Of a stretch of DNA of 64,000 nt, positions 39,190-49,825 are shown piece by piece. Within the stretch, counting starts at the first letter, position 1. Each line of letters starts with the position of its first letter. The stretch comes from Cordylochernes scorpioides. Lineage: Eukaryota > Arthropoda > Arachnida > Pseudoscorpiones > Chernetidae. Below the pieces are notes generated by a model. It saw only the letters and a list, made by a program, of their open reading frames with translations. It did no database searches and had not been told where the DNA came from. The stretch covers positions 64,975,572 through 65,039,571 of the forward strand of contig CP092863.1 in NCBI GenBank assembly GCA_030710605.1. The letters are read 5' to 3'. The position numbers and the translations under genes are program-made.

Positions 39190-42121
39190 TTACATTTGGA
39201 GGCACGAAATAAAATTTGTATTTCAAATATCGTGATTTCGTGTATTGAGTTAGCTAATGGAAGAACTAGGGGTGATACGCACGGCTCATTCACTTTTATT
39301 TCAGAAAGAGGTTCATCGGTTTTGGATTACTTTATGTATACACACGGTTTAACACAGATCATATCGGATATGTGGATCGAAGAACTTTCATATTCAGACC
39401 ACTTACCAATTGTTTTGCAAATTAATACTGGGTATGAAGCTATTAAATCCTCGTACAAAAACGAAATACTAACACGAAAATTCATTTGGACGAAAGAAAA
39501 TGTGGAGATGCTAAAACATAATTTAAGCGATATTGAAGTTGGAAATGAAACCGATATTAACATAGAAACAGTAAATTTTACTAAACAGATCTACACGGCA
39601 ATGGAATCGGCAAATATAATTAAATTTGCTAAACGACGACACCAACTTTCAAAACCTTGGTATGACAAAGATTGTTACATTTTGAAAAAAACGACCAAAG
39701 CAAGTTTACAAAGATGTAGGAACTCAAATAACATACACGACCGCCAAAAATATATTGAGGCTAGGAGGGAATATTTTAGGCTCCTGCAAAGAAAAAGAGA
39801 GGAATTCAACAAGGACAAGAATGAAAAGATAAAAAACGCCAAAGATCCCAAATCCTTCTGGAATGCCATTGCATCCTTTAGAAAAAAACCAATAATACAA
39901 GGAGAGATTGATATAAAAGAATGGTTCTTATTTTATAAAAATTTACTGAACAAAGAAAATAAAGAAGCTACTTTTACGTTAAACCAGATGATTGGTTGGA
40001 AAGATCCAGATTTAGACGCGGAAATAACCCTTGAAGAGATCCAAGATGTAGTTAAAAAACTAGCGAATGGCAAAGCAGTGGGACTCGATGGTATACCAAA
40101 TGAGTTGCTAAAGAATTTACCAATACCGACTTTAACTAATTTGAAAAACCTATTCAACAAAATAATGTCCACAGAAAAATACCCGCAACTCTGGACGAAC
40201 TCAATAGTACACCCTATATATAAAAGCGGTGATAAGAATAACCCAACAAATTATAGAGGGATTGCCCTCTGCAGTAATATATCTAAATTATTTACTACAA
40301 TACTAAGAAACAGATTAAACAATTGGATAGAAAAAAGAGAGATTATTTTAGAAAACCAAGCAGGTTTCCGTAAGAACCGATCATGCACTGACCACATACT
40401 ACTACTGAATTCACTCATCCAACTATCTCTGAGAAGAAAACGAGGTAAGCTCTATGTCTTCTTCGTCGATATGACTAAAGCTTTCGATACAGTCCCACAT
40501 GATTTACTTTGGCAAAAATTGCAGAAAATGGGCATTAGCAATAAATTTGTAATGCTGATAAAAAACTTTTACCAAGAAGCTAAGATTACTATCCGATGGA
40601 AAGGACAATATTCAAGTAATGTGAAAATTAATTCTGGAGTGTTGCAGGGAGAATCACTTTCCCCACTTTTATTTATACTATATATGGCCGACCTAATAGA
40701 ACTTTTTAATAACTCAGCACTTACAGGATTTCATCTCCCTGATTTTGGTGTTTTACACCTACTTATGTATGCGGATGACATAGCCATAATTGGAGAATCG
40801 AAAATTAATTTACAAATTAAAATTAATTTACTAAAGTCTTACCTGGATAATAACAAATTAGTTTTAAACGAAAATAAATCCAAAATAATGGTATTCAGGA
40901 ATGGAGGAAGACCGGCAAGACATGAAAACTGGCACTGGGGTGACACCCCACTGACTGTTGCGTCCAATATTACATATCTGGGATATCCATTCACTTCCAC
41001 TAATAATAGTAAGAAGGTAGCCCTCTTTTATAAAGCCAAAGCAAATACGGCAATAAATGCAACTATTAGACTGATAAAAAAAGAAAAAATTAACTCATTA
41101 AAAGTTGCACTCAATCTATTTGACTCAGTAATTAAATCAATACTACTCTATGCGGCCCCTGTGTGGGCTTGGGACAATGCGGATATTATAGACCAATTAC
41201 AGAATACGTTTATCAAAAACTTTCTGAATCTACCAAGATATATACCAGGGTATATTGTAAGGCTGGAAACAGGCAGAATATCTCTGACTTTTACAACGAT
41301 CAAATTAATTATGAAATATTTCATTAGATTACAAAAAATGGAGGACAATAGACTACCTAAGCTATGTTGGAATAGATTGAAGGAAATTTCCTTAATGACA
41401 AAAAAACCTATAGGATTCTGTAAAAATATCATGAATATCATCAATCATTGTGGACTCACACGGCTAAACTATAGGTTAAACTATGATGACATACAGATCG
41501 AACTTCCGAATATACTAAAAATAAAAATTGAACAGCTATTGCAGCAAGATCTGGCAAAATTATCTCTTACGAAAACATACTCAAACTATAGGTTACTTTA
41601 TGATTCATTCATTCCAGAACATTATCTTTCATGCAATTTGTCTTCAGCTTTAGTGAGTTTTATTGCACAGATCAGATTAATGTCAACAATGATCAAAGAA
41701 AATCATATTTACGCAATTAAGAAAGAAGATTTGTACTGTGGGTTATGTGGAAGTCAGATAACTGATGAAATATACCATTTTATTGTTGAATGCGGGGATC
41801 TGGAAGGAGAGAAAAAAAAAAAGATCCTGAAAAGTCTTCCTAGACCGCATTTGAACTCAATAAAGCTAATAAAAACTGTTTCAGACAAGAAGAGTTGGGC
41901 AATTGAACTGTTCAACTATCAAAAAGCGGTTGGAAAAAAAATTGCACTCGTGGAAGAGAGAAGAACAGGGGCACAATAAAAAGTCACCCTGTTTGCCGCA
42001 CCTTAATTGTAAATACTCTATCTTCCCCTTTTCTCTTATGTTTAATATTGTCTGTAACTCTACGACGAATCCGTACAGGGCAAGATGCCCTAATAAAGTT
42101 TTTTTGTTGTTGTTGTTGTAT
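39190..42121 (+). mobile_element. 5'-truncated LINE with long ORF2
   Basis: Sequence begins inside the endonuclease domain, runs through a complete reverse transcriptase and C-terminal region, and ends with a 3' untranslated part containing acagggcaagatgccctaat, aaagttttttt and (gtt)n. ORF1 and the first part of the endonuclease are missing, which is usual for incomplete reverse transcription at insertion. The clade (CR1/Jockey-like group) is not resolved. Confidence 0.88.
39196..41979 (+). CDS. LINE ORF2: endonuclease end plus reverse transcriptase (927 codons)
   Basis: The open frame starts at TTG 39196 after a stop at 39187, so the true N terminus is lost. Residues 15-75 are the end of an AP-type endonuclease (ELANGRTRGDTHGSFTFI, GSSVLDYF, SDHLPI). 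Reverse transcriptase spans about 295-610: GLDGIPNELL near 296, NQAGFRKNRSCTDH near 387, FFVDMTKAFDTVPHDLLWQK with catalytic D425, LQGESLSP near 484, MYADDIAI near 524 with D527 and D528. A zinc finger CGLC...HFIVEC lies at 848-866. All catalytic residues of the polymerase are kept and there is no internal stop, so this is a recent insertion, but it cannot be autonomous without its 5' end. Confidence 0.9.
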   Translation: MEARNKICISNIVISCIELANGRTRGDTHGSFTFISERGSSVLDYFMYTHGLTQIISDMWIEELSYSDHLPIVLQINTGYEAIKSSYKNEILTRKFIWTKENVEMLKHNLSDIEVGNETDINIETVNFTKQIYTAMESANIIKFAKRRHQLSKPWYDKDCYILKKTTKASLQRCRNSNNIHDRQKYIEARREYFRLLQRKREEFNKDKNEKIKNAKDPKSFWNAIASFRKKPIIQGEIDIKEWFLFYKNLLNKENKEATFTLNQMIGWKDPDLDAEITLEEIQDVVKKLANGKAVGLDGIPNELLKNLPIPTLTNLKNLFNKIMSTEKYPQLWTNSIVHPIYKSGDKNNPTNYRGIALCSNISKLFTTILRNRLNNWIEKREIILENQAGFRKNRSCTDHILLLNSLIQLSLRRKRGKLYVFFVDMTKAFDTVPHDLLWQKLQKMGISNKFVMLIKNFYQEAKITIRWKGQYSSNVKINSGVLQGESLSPLLFILYMADLIELFNNSALTGFHLPDFGVLHLLMYADDIAIIGESKINLQIKINLLKSYLDNNKLVLNENKSKIMVFRNGGRPARHENWHWGDTPLTVASNITYLGYPFTSTNNSKKVALFYKAKANTAINATIRLIKKEKINSLKVALNLFDSVIKSILLYAAPVWAWDNADIIDQLQNTFIKNFLNLPRYIPGYIVRLETGRISLTFTTIKLIMKYFIRLQKMEDNRLPKLCWNRLKEISLMTKKPIGFCKNIMNIINHCGLTRLNYRLNYDDIQIELPNILKIKIEQLLQQDLAKLSLTKTYSNYRLLYDSFIPEHYLSCNLSSALVSFIAQIRLMSTMIKENHIYAIKKEDLYCGLCGSQITDEIYHFIVECGDLEGEKKKKILKSLPRPHLNSIKLIKTVSDKKSWAIELFNYQKAVGKKIALVEERRTGAQ

Positions 42122-43372
42122 TGAGTTTCCTTTAAAAACTTTGATAGAAATGTTTTCTACCAACATGGTAGTTTTACACTCATAGACAAAACTTAAGGAA
42201 GTTGTAACTTTTAGCATGTATATCGGGATTGAGACAATAACTCTGAAAGATATTACAGTGACCTTACAAAGCAATAACGCACCATCTATATATAACACAT
42301 GAAAACATTAGACAAAAATGTTTCTTTTCACAAATAAATCAAACTTCTACTGTCCTTACTGCGATGAAAAATATTGGGAGGGCTTGGCTCATCAGTGGTA
42401 AACCCTCCCAGCGGTTTCGCCAATTTAATCCACCAGACCGCTTCTTTAGAGCTATAATACTGTATTGAATCATTCTGCTTTTATAAGCTATACTGAAGAG
42501 TGGAATCTTAGATATGGTATTTACACAAACTATGGACATAAGTTTTTAAGACAGTAGAATTACATTTAAATATTTGCATCGAGCAATGTTCTTCCACAAA
42601 CAATAAGGACAAGACCAGTTAGGCCTAAATTATTACAAAGAAATATCAGGCCCTCTATATTTAACAAATGAAAGCATTAAGACGCGAATATTTCTTCTCA
42701 CAAATAAATCAATTACAATATCATCATACTAGACGTTTAGTTCGATTGGATTTTTAATAAACAAACAAACAAAAAAAAAAGATTTAGATCATTTGTTTAA
42801 AATTTCAAAATTGTTTGGAAATCAAGTTTAAATTACACAAAATGTTAATTTGTTAAGTATTAAAGGATGTATACAAAACAAATATAGATAGATAGAGATA
42901 GATAGAAGAAAAACATCAAATGATCCTCTTGTAATTTGAATTTAAATGATATTATTCTAATTTTGTTTTTAAAATGTATAGGACGATTCTCTTTGTATGA
43001 AAGATGATGTTCGGGTCATGAAAGGTCTCCTAATCCTTCAGTTGTGAACAATACCAGCAATATATTAGTTTTTTGAGATTTCAGCCACACATTTATTGTC
43101 ACAGGAGTATGGGAGGAAGGGAGGCTATATAGAGAATTGACAATTAAAATAATTTTATTGACATCTTTTCAATACATGCAAAGTGCACAGTCTGCACTAT
43201 TTAAAAAAAAAAAAAGATAGACTAGATAGAGAATATGTTATTTCCATGATTTAAGATAGAATTGCGAAAAGCATTTAAAAACTATAATTATTTCTCACAA
43301 TTTATCAGTTGATGAATATATATTTAGATATTTAAAATCTTATACTGTATTGGGGACAAATTTACAGTAGAA
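42122..43372. other. Spacer with dispersed repeat fragments
   Basis: Contains copies of the gcgtgccatctatatata-type repeat (42270-42345 and 42660-42715), a segment ctgtccttactgcgatgaaa...ctgatgagcc-like (42345-42480) shared with 48425-48600 and 56284-56365, (gata)n near 42885, and at 43136-43210 caattaaaataattttattg...agtgcacagtctgcac, shared with 50850-51030. No gene seen. Confidence 0.5.
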
Positions 43373-43430
43373 CCTCCATGAGAGGACACTCGCTCTAGAG
43401 GATACCTCTCTATAAAGGATAGTTTTTTCC
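43373..43430 (+). mobile_element. pogo-like MITE end fragment
   Basis: acagtagaacctccatgaga, then ggacactcgctctagaggat. One terminal repeat only; related to the element at 43528. Confidence 0.45.
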
Positions 43431-43527
43431 TCTTTAGAAATTGTCGCTTTGTTTAAAATTTTCAGCATTTTGAATGAAGAGTTTAATTTTGAATATTATG
43501 TGTTGGTTGGAAGTCTGTTTAGAAATA

Positions 43528-43705
43528 CAGTAGAACTTCCCTTTAGCAGACATCCCGCTAGCAGACACCTCTCCACAAAGGACAGTTTTCATTTGCAAAA
43601 TTATAATTTTTACTATTTAATAACTCTCCGGTAAGAGGACACCTTTCCCTAAAGAACAGTTTGGCTCTGAAACTAGGTATTGTCCTTTACAGGAAGGTTC
43701 TACTG
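43528..43705. mobile_element. pogo-like MITE, 178 bp
   Basis: Ends CAGTAGAACTTCC and GGAAGGTTCTACTG are near-perfect inverted repeats flanked by TA (43526-43527 and 43706-43707). The right half is the source of the following 92-bp array. Confidence 0.75.
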
Positions 43706-44348
43706 TATTTAGTAACTCTCCGGTAAGAGGACACCTTTCCTTAAGGAACAGTTTGGCTCTGAAACTAGGTATTGTCCTTTACAGGAAGGTTCTACTGTAT
43801 TTAGTAACTCTCCGGTAAGAGGACACCTTTCCTTAAGGAACAGTTTGGCTCTGAAACTAGGTATTGTCCTTTACAGGAAGGTTCTACTGTATTTAGTAAC
43901 TCTCCGGTAAGAGGACACCTTTCCTTAAGGAACAGTTTGGCTCTGAAACTAGGTATTGTCCTTTACAGGAAGGTTCTACTGTATTTAGTAACTCTCCGGT
44001 AAGAGGACCCCTTTCCCTAAGGAACAGTTTGGCTCTGAAACTAGGTATTGTCCTTTACAGGAAGGTTCTACTGTATTTAGTAACTCTCCGGTAAGAGGAC
44101 CCCTTTCCCTAAAGAACAGTTTGGCTCTGAAACTAGGTATTGTCCTTTACAGGAAGGTTCTACTGTATTTAGTAACTCTCCGGTAAGAGGACCCCTTTCC
44201 CTAAAGAACAGTTTGGCTCTGAAACTAGGTATTGTCCTTTACAGGAAGGTTCTACTGTATTTAGTAACTCTCCGGTAAGAGGTCACCTTTCCCTAAGGAA
44301 CAGTTTGGCTCTGAAACTAGGTATTGTCCTTTACAGGAAGGTTCTACT
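43621..44348. repeat. 92-bp tandem array, 8 units, grown from a MITE
   Basis: Units start with taactctccggtaagaggac at 43621, 43713, 43805, 43897, 43989, 44081, 44173 and 44265. Each ends with ggaaggttctactgtattta, that is, the MITE right end plus flanking bases. The units are almost identical, so the expansion is recent. Confidence 0.95.
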
Positions 44349-44450
44349 TTATTAGAAAATGAAAAATAATTTGAAAGACTTGAAATAATCAGTTTCGAAC
44401 ATATCCATAAATTTCGCCAATTCAAATATATTGCTAAAACTTTTTATTTA

Positions 44451-44590
44451 TTTGTAGAACGAAATTTGACAATTATACCGAAAATATTTCTTTTGAACGA
44501 AAAATCGAATAAATAAAATAAAAGTAAAATAATCGTTTTCGTTCAAAAGAAACATTTGCGGGATAATTGTCAAATTTCGTTCTACAATCA
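44451..44590. mobile_element. tRNA-bearing foldback family, copy with no tRNA
   Basis: Arms of about 60 bp: ttgtagaacgaaatttgaca...gaacgaaaaatcga and its complement ending cgttctacaat. The centre is only about 20 bp of aaataaaataaaagtaaa. The right flank aaaagccgcattatattgta is the family edge also found at 15.4 and 45.6 kb. Confidence 0.7.
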
Positions 44591-45330
44591 AAAGCCGCAT
44601 TATATTGTATTATTTATTATCAAATCAGACGCGATATCTCCACAAAGGATGCTTACGTCAAGAAACAACACTAAATTTAGATACTATATTACATAAACAA
44701 TTGAATAATTACATGGTTTGAGTAGAGTTTAAAGAAGAAAAGAAAGGACATTAAAATCATGATTGAATTTAAAACCAACTAATGAAATAAATAAAAATAT
44801 ATATACCTAGTTTGGCAATTACGGTTAAATTTTAATTCTGCTTTTATATAGAGAGTGTGGGATGGTTGCATGCGTGTTGGTGTGGCTTGTGGTAAGGCCG
44901 CTGATAAAATTATAATGATATTTCTAATAAAATAAATTAATTTATTTAAAGCCAGAAATATATAAAGAGAAAAGAAGTAACGGCCGTTGGAAGCAAGCCT
45001 TGTTGTTGAACGACGCGCGTGGCCAGAGTCCCGGATGCAGCCCGCGCATGCGTAGTGAGGTGTTCTCTCAGCTCGCGGTTGCCGAGGCCGCCACACTACT
45101 GCCCGTATGTGTAGTGAAGCTTTGTCCCAGTTCGCGCTCGCTGAAGCAAAGTGTGGTCGCCACAAGAGTATGCATTTTTTAATTCAATAAAACAATTCCT
45201 TGTAACAATATACGAGTGATAAAAACATCAGGTTTTCAGAAATAAGTTTCTTTTAAAATTTTAATTTATATCCTTATAGTACGTGTGTTTTCAGGCATGA
45301 AAGAGCTAGAGATATGAATAATATATTTGC
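44591..45330. other. Spacer with a GC-rich island
   Basis: Mostly AT-rich, but 44985-45175 is GC-rich and CpG-rich. It has the palindrome-like cgcgcatgcg and two imperfectly repeated blocks of about 60 bp (gcgtagtgaggtgttctctc and tgtgtagtgaagctttgtcc). It could be an old promoter or a repeat fragment. The 128-codon minus frame across it is probably incidental. Confidence 0.35.
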
Positions 45331-45655
45331 AGAACGACATTTGAAAATTATCCCGCATGTGTTTCTTTTGAACGAAAATCGAAATTTATTTTATGGAGAA
45401 ATAACGATTATTTTTAACCTTAGGGATGAAGTATGAAAGAATGAATTGTGAAGGGTAATGATGAAGGGAAAAAATGAACGGGTTTCCCATCCCTGAACAC
45501 TTTTATTTTTCCGTTCATCATTACACTTCACAATTCATCCTTTCATACTTCATCCCTAAGGTTAGAAATAATCGTTATTTCTCCTTAAAATAAATTTCGA
45601 TTTTTCGTTCAAAAGAAACACATGCGGGATAATTTAAAATGTCGTTCTACAATTA
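45331..45655. mobile_element. tRNA-bearing foldback family, copy with eroded core
   Basis: Arms of about 145 bp matching the 15.4-kb copy (gcagaacgacatttgaaaat...gaagggtaatgatgaag, and the complement to gtcgttctacaat). The centre aacgggtttcccatccctga is a remnant of the tRNA-like 3' part (cccatccctgaacac). The right flank has the family edge ataagccgcattatattgta. Confidence 0.75.
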
Positions 45656-45659
45656 TAAG

Positions 45660-46050
45660 CCGCATTATATTGTATTAATAATATACAAAAAGAAGCATAT
45701 ATCCTTGGAATCCTGATACCTTTACCTTAATGTATTCAATTCTCAATTTTGGAAGCAATGTTTTAAAAAAACTGTGATACGAGAATTCTGTAATTGTAGA
45801 ATATCCATAGATAATGTTGTAGAAAGGTCTATCCAGTCAACATTGATACACATAGAACACATAGTGCCATCTGTGTGTCGAAAATAGAATTATTCTACGA
45901 TGTTTGTTGTCTTATCCTTAGGCAAAAGAATTATGCATTAAGATGAAATATCAGTAAATTTTATAAATAAATAATCCTATTTTAATTTATTGTTAAAGAT
46001 CATTCACAAGAAGAAATCTTTAAAATACAGACTATATAGTCAAAAAACAA
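45660..46050. other. AT-rich spacer
   Basis: Nothing recognised. Confidence 0.4.
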
Positions 46051-46748
46051 TGTTGTTGTGTCGTGTCCAATGAAGAGCCACAGATATCTCCATGCATCTC
46101 TATCACAGCAGTCGCAATGATCTTGGTTGTGTAAAGTTCTGGGTCCATGTCAATGTTCTGTTGTTGTTGTGTCCAATAAAGAACCTCAGATATCTCCATA
46201 CATCTCTATCACAGCAGTCACAATCTTCTCTATCTTGGGTGTGTATAATTGTTTTTGTAGTAGTGTCCAATGAAAAGCCTCAGATATCTCTATACATCTT
46301 TATCACAGCAGTCGCAATGTCCACTATTTTGGTTGTGTAAAGTTCTGGGTCCATGTCAATGTTCTGTTGTTGTCGTGTCCAATGAAGAACCTCAGATGTC
46401 TCCATACATCTCTATCACAGCAATGTTCTCTATCATGGGTGTGTAAAGCTGCTGTTCTGGGTCCATGCCAATTTTCTGTTGTTGTTGTGTCCAATGAAGA
46501 GCCTCAGATGTCTCCATACATCTCCATCACAGCAATGTTCTCTATCTTGGGTGTGTAAAGCTGCTGTTCTGGGTCCATGTCAATTTTCTGTTGTTGTTGC
46601 GTCCAATAAAGAGCCTCAGATGTCTCCATACATCTCTAACACAGCAGTCGCAATGTCCTCTATCTTGGGTGTGTAAAGTTGTTGTTCTGGGTCCATGTTA
46701 ATTTTATGTTGTTGTCGTGTTCAATGAAGAGCCTTAGATGTCTCCATA

Positions 46749-48079
46749 CAGGGTGCGGTAGATAAGTAATGAGACTGGCCGCCGCGCGGCGCCCCAGTCG
46801 CTCGCAGTGCGTTCTCCACATGCAGGTCACGTGGTGTGTGGGGGATCTGAGCTAACAATAGAACCGGTTCGCAGTCGCGTCGTAGCTCTGGCGTAGTGTG
46901 GGTCGAGCTTCGCGCATTACGTTGTTTGTGTGCCCGTGACACTTGTGAAAACGCTGAAGATGGATAGCTCGATAGAACAGCGGTATGCAATCAAATTTTG
47001 CTTTCGCCTGGGCAAGCTGCTTCGGAAACTTTTGCTATGATTACGGAGGCCTACAAAGAGGACGCCCTATCAAGAGCTCAAGAGTTCCGGTGGTTTAATG
47101 AATTTAAAAACGGGAGGGAATCCGTTGAAGACATGGAACGATCTGGACGCCCTTCAAGGAGTCGTGTGGATGAAACGGTGGCCAAAGTGAAAGAACTCCT
47201 GGACTCCGACCGTCGTTTAAGTCTCAAAATGATCGCCGATGAGGTCTCCGTGAATAAATTTACGGTTCACCAAATTGTTACGCAATATTTGATGATGAGG
47301 AAAGTTTGCGCAAAATGGGTTTCCCGAGTGCTCACCGCCGAACAAAAGCAACGACGAGTGGACGTTTGCCGTGAGATGTTGAACGAATTGGAAAATAATC
47401 CAGACTTTTTAGACAACGTAGTAACAGGTGACGAATCGTGGACATTCCAATACGACCCGCAGACGAAAGCCCAGAGCTCGGAGTGGCACACACCGGCATC
47501 CCCGCGGCCGAAGAAAGCAAGAATGTCAAAGTCCCGAGTCAAGAAAATGATGATTGTGTTTTTCGACAAGCGGGGGTTAATTCCCAAAGAGTTTGTCCCT
47601 CAGGGGAAAACTGTTAATGACGAATTCTGCAAAGAAGTCCTTCGGCGATTGCACAAAGCCGTCAAACGGAAGCGACAGGACCTTGCTCAACGCTGGCGTC
47701 TCAACCACCACAACGCTCCGGCGCACACAGCGTTCCTCGTGATCTCCTATTTGACCCGAATTGGAGTTGAATTTCTGCCACAGCCACCATACAGCCCTGA
47801 CATGAGTCTTCCTGATTTATTCCTATTTGCGAAGGTAAAAAGTTGCCTGAAGGGTCATCATTTCGACGATATCCCGAACATCCAACGTGCTGTCACGAAG
47901 GCACTAACTGGGATAACTCCAACGAACTACAGTGGGGCCTATAAAGCTTGGAAAACGCGCTGGCAACGTTGTGTCGACGCCCAAGGCGAGTTCTTTGAAG
48001 AATATTAACGTTTTGTACAAATCGGATGAATAAATTTGTTTTTCTAGGCTGAGTCTCATTACTTATCTACCACACCCTG
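46749..48079 (+). mobile_element. mariner-2 transposon, 1331 bp, inserted in the minisatellite
   Basis: Terminal inverted repeats CAGGGTGCGGTAGATAAGTA (left) and CAGGGTGTGGTAGATAAGTA (reading in from the right), about 28 bp. TA duplications at 46747-46748 and 48080-48081. The left flank tctccata and right flank catctctgtc join to the normal minisatellite unit, which proves the insertion. Confidence 0.95.
46960..48008 (+). pseudogene. mariner transposase with a frameshift and a lost catalytic aspartate
   Basis: The likely start is ATG 46960 (MDSSIEQRYAIKFCFRLG). A frameshift near 47015 moves the rest into the frame open from 46998. Conserved parts: helix-turn-helix (LSLKMIADEVSVNKFTVHQI), first aspartate in TGDESWTFQYD, third in YSPDMSLPD at D34 spacing. 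The second catalytic site, normally HHDNAPAH, reads NHHNAPAH, so histidine replaces aspartate. C-terminal WQRCVDAQGEFFEEY is complete. Not active as a transposase; DNA binding may persist. About 345 codons in all, normal for the family. Confidence 0.92.
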
Positions 48080-48374
48080 TACATCTCTGTCACAGCAATG
48101 TCCTTTATCTTGGGTGTGTAAAGATGCTGTACTGGGGCTATTTCAATATTCTGTTGTTGTTGTCGTGTCCAATGAAGAGCCTCAGATGTCTCCGTACATC
48201 TCTATCACAGCAGTCGCAATGTCCTCTAATTTGGGTGGTAAAGTTGCTTTTCTGGGTTCATGTCAATTTTCTGTTGTTGTTGTGTCCAAAGAAGAGCCTC
48301 AGATGTCTCCATACATCTCTATCACAGCAGTTGCAATGTTCTCTATCTTGGGTGTGTAAAACTAATAGTAAAAC

Positions 48375-48769
48375 AATATAGTTAATATAAAGCAAATGAA
48401 AACATTAAGACGCGAATGTTTAATTCATACATCAATCAAACTTCTACCGTCCTTACTGTGATGAAGCAGAATGATCCAATACAGTATTATAACTCTAAAG
48501 AAGCGGTCTGGTAGATTAAAAATTAGTGAAACTGCTGGGAGGGTTCACCACTGATGAGCCAAACCTTCCCAATATTTTTTCATTACAGTAAGAACAGTAG
48601 AAGTTTGTTTTGTGTCTATAAAAGAAATATTCATGCTTTATAATTATTCTATTTCTTATATATGTATGGCTTGTTATCACCTCATAATTAAATACCTTCC
48701 TTGAAAGAAAGAAACATTCACGTCTTAAAATGTTTTCATTTGCAATAGTTATAGAGCAACGGTAGATTA
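48375..48769. repeat. Dispersed repeat fragments
   Basis: aaaacattaagacgcgaatg and the ccgtccttactgtgatgaag...ctgatgagcc segment, then a second set in the opposite orientation (tcacgtcttaaaatgttttc). The same modules occur at 42.3 and 56.3 kb. Unknown family. Confidence 0.45.
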
Positions 48770-49195
48770 AATTGACAAAATCGCTGGGAAGGTTCACCAT
48801 TGATGATCTAAGCACTGAACGCATAGAAGAAATGACCCACTACATCTCTGAATGCACTATTGTTAACGAGGAACGGAATAAGATCTTAAAGAACATTATC
48901 CAAGTCTACGTGAACCGAGTTCAGCTAATCAGAATAATGTCCGAGAAAAAATATATAGCGATAGAATTGTTTAACTTTCATAAAGCGTTAGAGAACAAGG
49001 TAATCTCTAAGAACTAAAATTACAGAACAATTTCCTTTCATAGTTAATTTGTATAGTTATGTTGAATACTTTGATTTCCTTTTCCCTTCTCTCCTTTGTT
49101 TATGTTTATTTTTTCCTTTTCTCCATCAAAATGATGTATGACGAGTCCTTACAGGACGGAAATGGCTTAATAAAGCTGTTTTTGTTGTTGTTGTT
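48770..49195 (+). pseudogene. 5'-truncated LINE copy: ORF2 tail and (GTT)n
   Basis: The frame ending at 49017 reads MTHYISECTIVNEERNKILK and then IMSEKKYIAIELFNFHKALE, which parallels HFIVECGDLEGEKKKKILK and WAIELFNYQKAVG of the LINE at 39196-41979. The 3' end has gacgagtccttacaggacgg, aataaag and (gtt)n at 49172-49195. A diverged relative of that LINE. Confidence 0.75.
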
Positions 49196-49453
49196 GATAA
49201 TCTAAGCATTAATACATATTTTTCATCTTCAGTTTATTAATTTTTCTCAAGAATTCTAGAAATTCGTTTTGTGTGAAGAGAATGACTAGCGCCGAATACT
49301 TGTATCTGTCGCATACAGATGGCAGCATATGTTCTGTTTGCCAGATACACAAGTACAATCTCCAACAGACAGCTGCTGAAGTATGGCTCAGTCTACCTAT
49401 AGAGTGAACACTGGGTAACTTTATTCTTGTCTAACTGAAGCCATTATTAATAT

Positions 49454-49701
49454 TGTCGCGGAGATAAATAAAGCAAGGGCAAATTTGGGAATAAATAATT
49501 TATTATAAGGGGTATTTATAGGGAGGGAGAGATAGTACAACTTACCCCAAGTTAAAGATAATCCTAATGAGCGACGTCAGCCACCCGCCGACCAGATTCC
49601 GAGAACCCCTCACACTCGTGGCCCCCACCCCCGGAGTCCAGGGATGATTGACAGATGTCCCATGGGGCCTCTTGTGACCGGAGTTGCAGAGCTACTTGAC
49701 A
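49454..49701 (-). mobile_element. Candidate solo LTR, 248 bp
   Basis: On the minus strand it begins TGTCAAGTAGC and ends CTCCGCGACA, with atat on both sides (49450-49453 and 49702-49705). It has a TATA-like ctataaatac box followed by aataaa, in LTR order. No second copy or internal region is present. Confidence 0.4.
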
Positions 49702-49825
49702 ATATAAAACAATAACGTGCCATCTATGTATAGAAATGAAAATATTGTCGTGTTAAATTTTGTCATGTCCAATGAAGAGCCTCAGATGTCTCCATACATC
49801 TCTATCACAGTAGTCGCAATGTCCT

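Larger units (their letters stand above)
46051..48370. repeat. Minisatellite of about 94-115 bp units, split by mariner-2
   Basis: The units contain gtgtccaatgaagagcctca, tctccatacatctctatcac, agcagtcgcaatgtcc, cttgggtgtgtaaag and tgggtccatgtcaatt. Unit starts at 46063, 46169, 46263, 46375 and 46487, continuing to about 46748 and again from 48080 to 48370. One or two stray units lie at 49765-49825. Open frames through it are by-products of the repeat. Confidence 0.9.

Noticed and set aside
46092..48381. Short open frames outside mariner-2 with repeated NEEPQMSPYIS-like peptides
   Set aside because: They are translations of the minisatellite in several frames, with no consistent start or conserved frame.
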